A DNA stretch of 64,000 nt, taken from contig NZ_RQTJ01000002.1 of assembly GCF_003858535.1 (NCBI RefSeq), positions 62,001 to 126,000 of the forward strand. Reading direction: 5' to 3'. This DNA is from Paenimyroides viscosum. Its GTDB lineage: Bacteria > Bacteroidota > Bacteroidia > Flavobacteriales > Flavobacteriaceae. Numbering within the stretch: position 1 is the first letter of the stretch; every line of letters starts with the position of its first letter. Positions 62,859 through 64,000 of the stretch are shown one piece after another. A model generated the notes under the pieces. The model saw only the letters and a list, made by a program, of their open reading frames with translations, had not been told where the DNA came from and did not search any database. Made by a program: the position numbers and the translations under genes.

Positions 62859-63350
62859 CTAAAACACCCTTAAAGCAATATGCGCACAAGCTTCGGCATC
62901 GGCTAAAGCGTTATGATGACTATCCAAATTAAAACCTAAATATCTTGAAACAGTCGGCAGTTTATGATTGGGTAAATTAGGAAACATTTTTTTTGCTGCT
63001 CTGTAAGTACATAAAAATTTATTTTGATGCACCGGTAATTCATAGGCCTGCAAAACAGCTTTTAAACATCCTTCATCAAACATACTATTGTGTGCCACTA
63101 AAGGCATATTTTTAAGTCGTTTGGATAAATCGAGCCATAATTTCGGAAATTCGGCGGCGTAGTCAGTATCATCTGCAACCAATCCATGTACTTGGGTGTT
63201 CCAATAACTGTAAAAATTAGGCACTGGTTTTATGAGTTCGTAATATTTATCTACGACCAAACCATTTTCTACAAAAACCAAACCGACGCTGCACACACTA
63301 CTGCGGTGCTTATTGGCGGTTTCAAAATCTAAAGCTGCAAAGGTGTTCAT
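62859..63350 (-). CDS. DnaQ-like 3'-5' exonuclease (DNA polymerase III epsilon family)
   Basis: 163 aa from ATG 63350. ExoI motif FAALDFETANKHRSSVCSVG near 4-23, ExoII LVAHNSMFDEGCLKAVL near 84-100, ExoIII SHHNALADAEACAHIALRV near 143-161 with HxxxxD (DEDDh). A stand-alone exonuclease for DNA or RNA. An in-frame ATG at 63389 would add 13 hydrophobic residues unlike the family and is not chosen. Confidence 0.9.
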   Translation of the reverse strand: MNTFAALDFETANKHRSSVCSVGLVFVENGLVVDKYYELIKPVPNFYSYWNTQVHGLVADDTDYAAEFPKLWLDLSKRLKNMPLVAHNSMFDEGCLKAVLQAYELPVHQNKFLCTYRAAKKMFPNLPNHKLPTVSRYLGFNLDSHHNALADAEACAHIALRVF

Positions 63351-63418
63351 ATTTGATTTATTTTGGAAATATAAATTATAAAAGAACAATCAATTTTAAT
63401 TTAAAAAAACGTAATTTC

Positions 63419-64000
63419 TTACGCTTTTCCATTCCATTCGTTATAAAACTGTTCTAAAAAACCTTCCATGTATTGGTGGCGATTTTCTGCCATTTTTTTT
63501 CCAGTTTCGGTATTCATCAAATCTTTAAGCAGTAATAATTTTTCATAAAAATGATTGATAGTTGTGCCTTTATGATTTTTGTACTCTTCTTTGGTCATTT
63601 TTAATTTTGGTTGAATTTCCGGATCATACAACCCATTGTTTTTATATCCGCCGTAATTAAAAGTTCGGGCAATACCTATGGCTCCAATAGCATCTAACCG
63701 GTCGGCATCTTGAACAATTTCTAATTCTTTAGATTGAAACGACCTGTTGAAATTACCGCTTTTAAACGAAATATTTTCAATGATTTTTACTACGTGTTCT
63801 TTAATATCATCGCTTATATTAATTGATGTCATAAAATCAATTGCTTTCTTTGGACCAATTGTTTCATCACCGTTATGGAATTTACTATCGGCAATATCAT
63901 GTAACAAAGCGCCTAAAACCACAACCTGCTCATTGGCTTGTTCTGTTTTTAAAAGACTTAATGCATTGTTGTACACACGTTGGATATGAAACCAGTCGTG
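63419..64000 (-). CDS. HD-domain phosphohydrolase (5' end beyond window)
   Basis: The frame is open to the window edge: codons upstream of 63976 read HDWFHIQR, so the gene starts right of the window. The first HD motif (HDWFHIQRVYNNAL) and the metal-binding LLHDIADSKFHNGDE, with QDADRLDAIGAIGIARTFNY further on, define the YedJ/YfkG-type HD family. Members hydrolyse nucleotides or phosphoesters. 193 codons are present. Confidence 0.88.
   Translation of the reverse strand, partial: HDWFHIQRVYNNALSLLKTEQANEQVVVLGALLHDIADSKFHNGDETIGPKKAIDFMTSINISDDIKEHVVKIIENISFKSGNFNRSFQSKELEIVQDADRLDAIGAIGIARTFNYGGYKNNGLYDPEIQPKLKMTKEEYKNHKGTTINHFYEKLLLLKDLMNTETGKKMAENRHQYMEGFLEQFYNEWNGKA

Overview
The window looks like chromosomal DNA from a member of the Flavobacteriaceae (phylum Bacteroidota). 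The DNA is AT-rich. Promoters follow the Bacteroidota -7 pattern TAnnTTTG and there is little Shine-Dalgarno signal. Proteins with type IX secretion (T9SS) C-terminal sorting domains, a TonB-dependent receptor with a carboxypeptidase-like N-terminal domain, and families such as DUF5687, DUF4296 and DUF4271 all fit that group. I cannot fix the genus from sequence alone. There is no rRNA, tRNA, CRISPR array, integrase or transposase that I can see. Most of the window is housekeeping chromosome with short dispersed repeats and some gene decay.

Layout. 1-3.2 kb: an Fe-S/electron-transfer group (ferredoxin-NADP reductase, NifU-type scaffold, Mrp ATPase) beside a partial DUF5687 gene. 3.4-7.1 kb: thiol peroxidase, an RCC1-repeat T9SS gene broken by two in-frame TGA codons, an alkyltransferase-like protein, a LysE-type exporter and trmB. 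7.2-14.7 kb: a PhoR/PhoB-like two-component system divergent from a TonB receptor, a beta-helix lipoprotein and two T9SS-sorted proteins; a PhoB-style direct repeat lies upstream of the receptor. 14.8-25.8 kb: a LuxE-like enzyme, tyrS, dihydroorotase with a dolichol-phosphate-mannose-synthase-like glycosyltransferase, DUF4271, a HemD-like protein, class I fumarase, a membrane protein/XRE pair, a serine hydrolase and a PolB-like exonuclease.

25.9-33.3 kb is the most rearranged part. It holds a possible attenuator ahead of an OsmC gene, a double-ATPase peptide ABC protein, a TlpA-like gene interrupted by TAG, and then two abutting gene-end remnants (29,822-29,982). One remnant matches the end of saccharopine dehydrogenase, the other the end of the ABC gene. 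Two membrane-glycan type genes and the intact saccharopine dehydrogenase follow. The order and orientation of the remnants are what an old tandem duplication of the interval between the ABC gene and saccharopine dehydrogenase would leave.

33.4-42.9 kb: DUF423, pckA, YceI, lepA (with a GC-rich dispersed element in its leader), OsmC/pirin, DinB, dusB and a DbpA-like RNA helicase. 42.9-56.1 kb is a heme locus. On the minus strand lie hemA-hemC-(membrane gene with a frameshift)-hemD-hemE-(four-helix-bundle gene)-(unknown)-hemF-(four-helix-bundle gene)-hemB-cytochrome c. On the plus strand lie an AraC-type regulator, hemH, hemJ, a sensor kinase and an enoyl-CoA hydratase. Together they cover glutamyl-tRNA to protoheme except the glutamate-semialdehyde aminotransferase step. 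Both four-helix-bundle genes are framed by degenerate inverted AGCTTTTAGC-type repeats, and hemB carries an in-frame insertion of a dispersed palindromic repeat. 56.3-64 kb: a lipoprotein, mtgA, DedA, S9 and C1 peptidases, MscS, a DnaQ-like exonuclease and a partial HD-domain protein.
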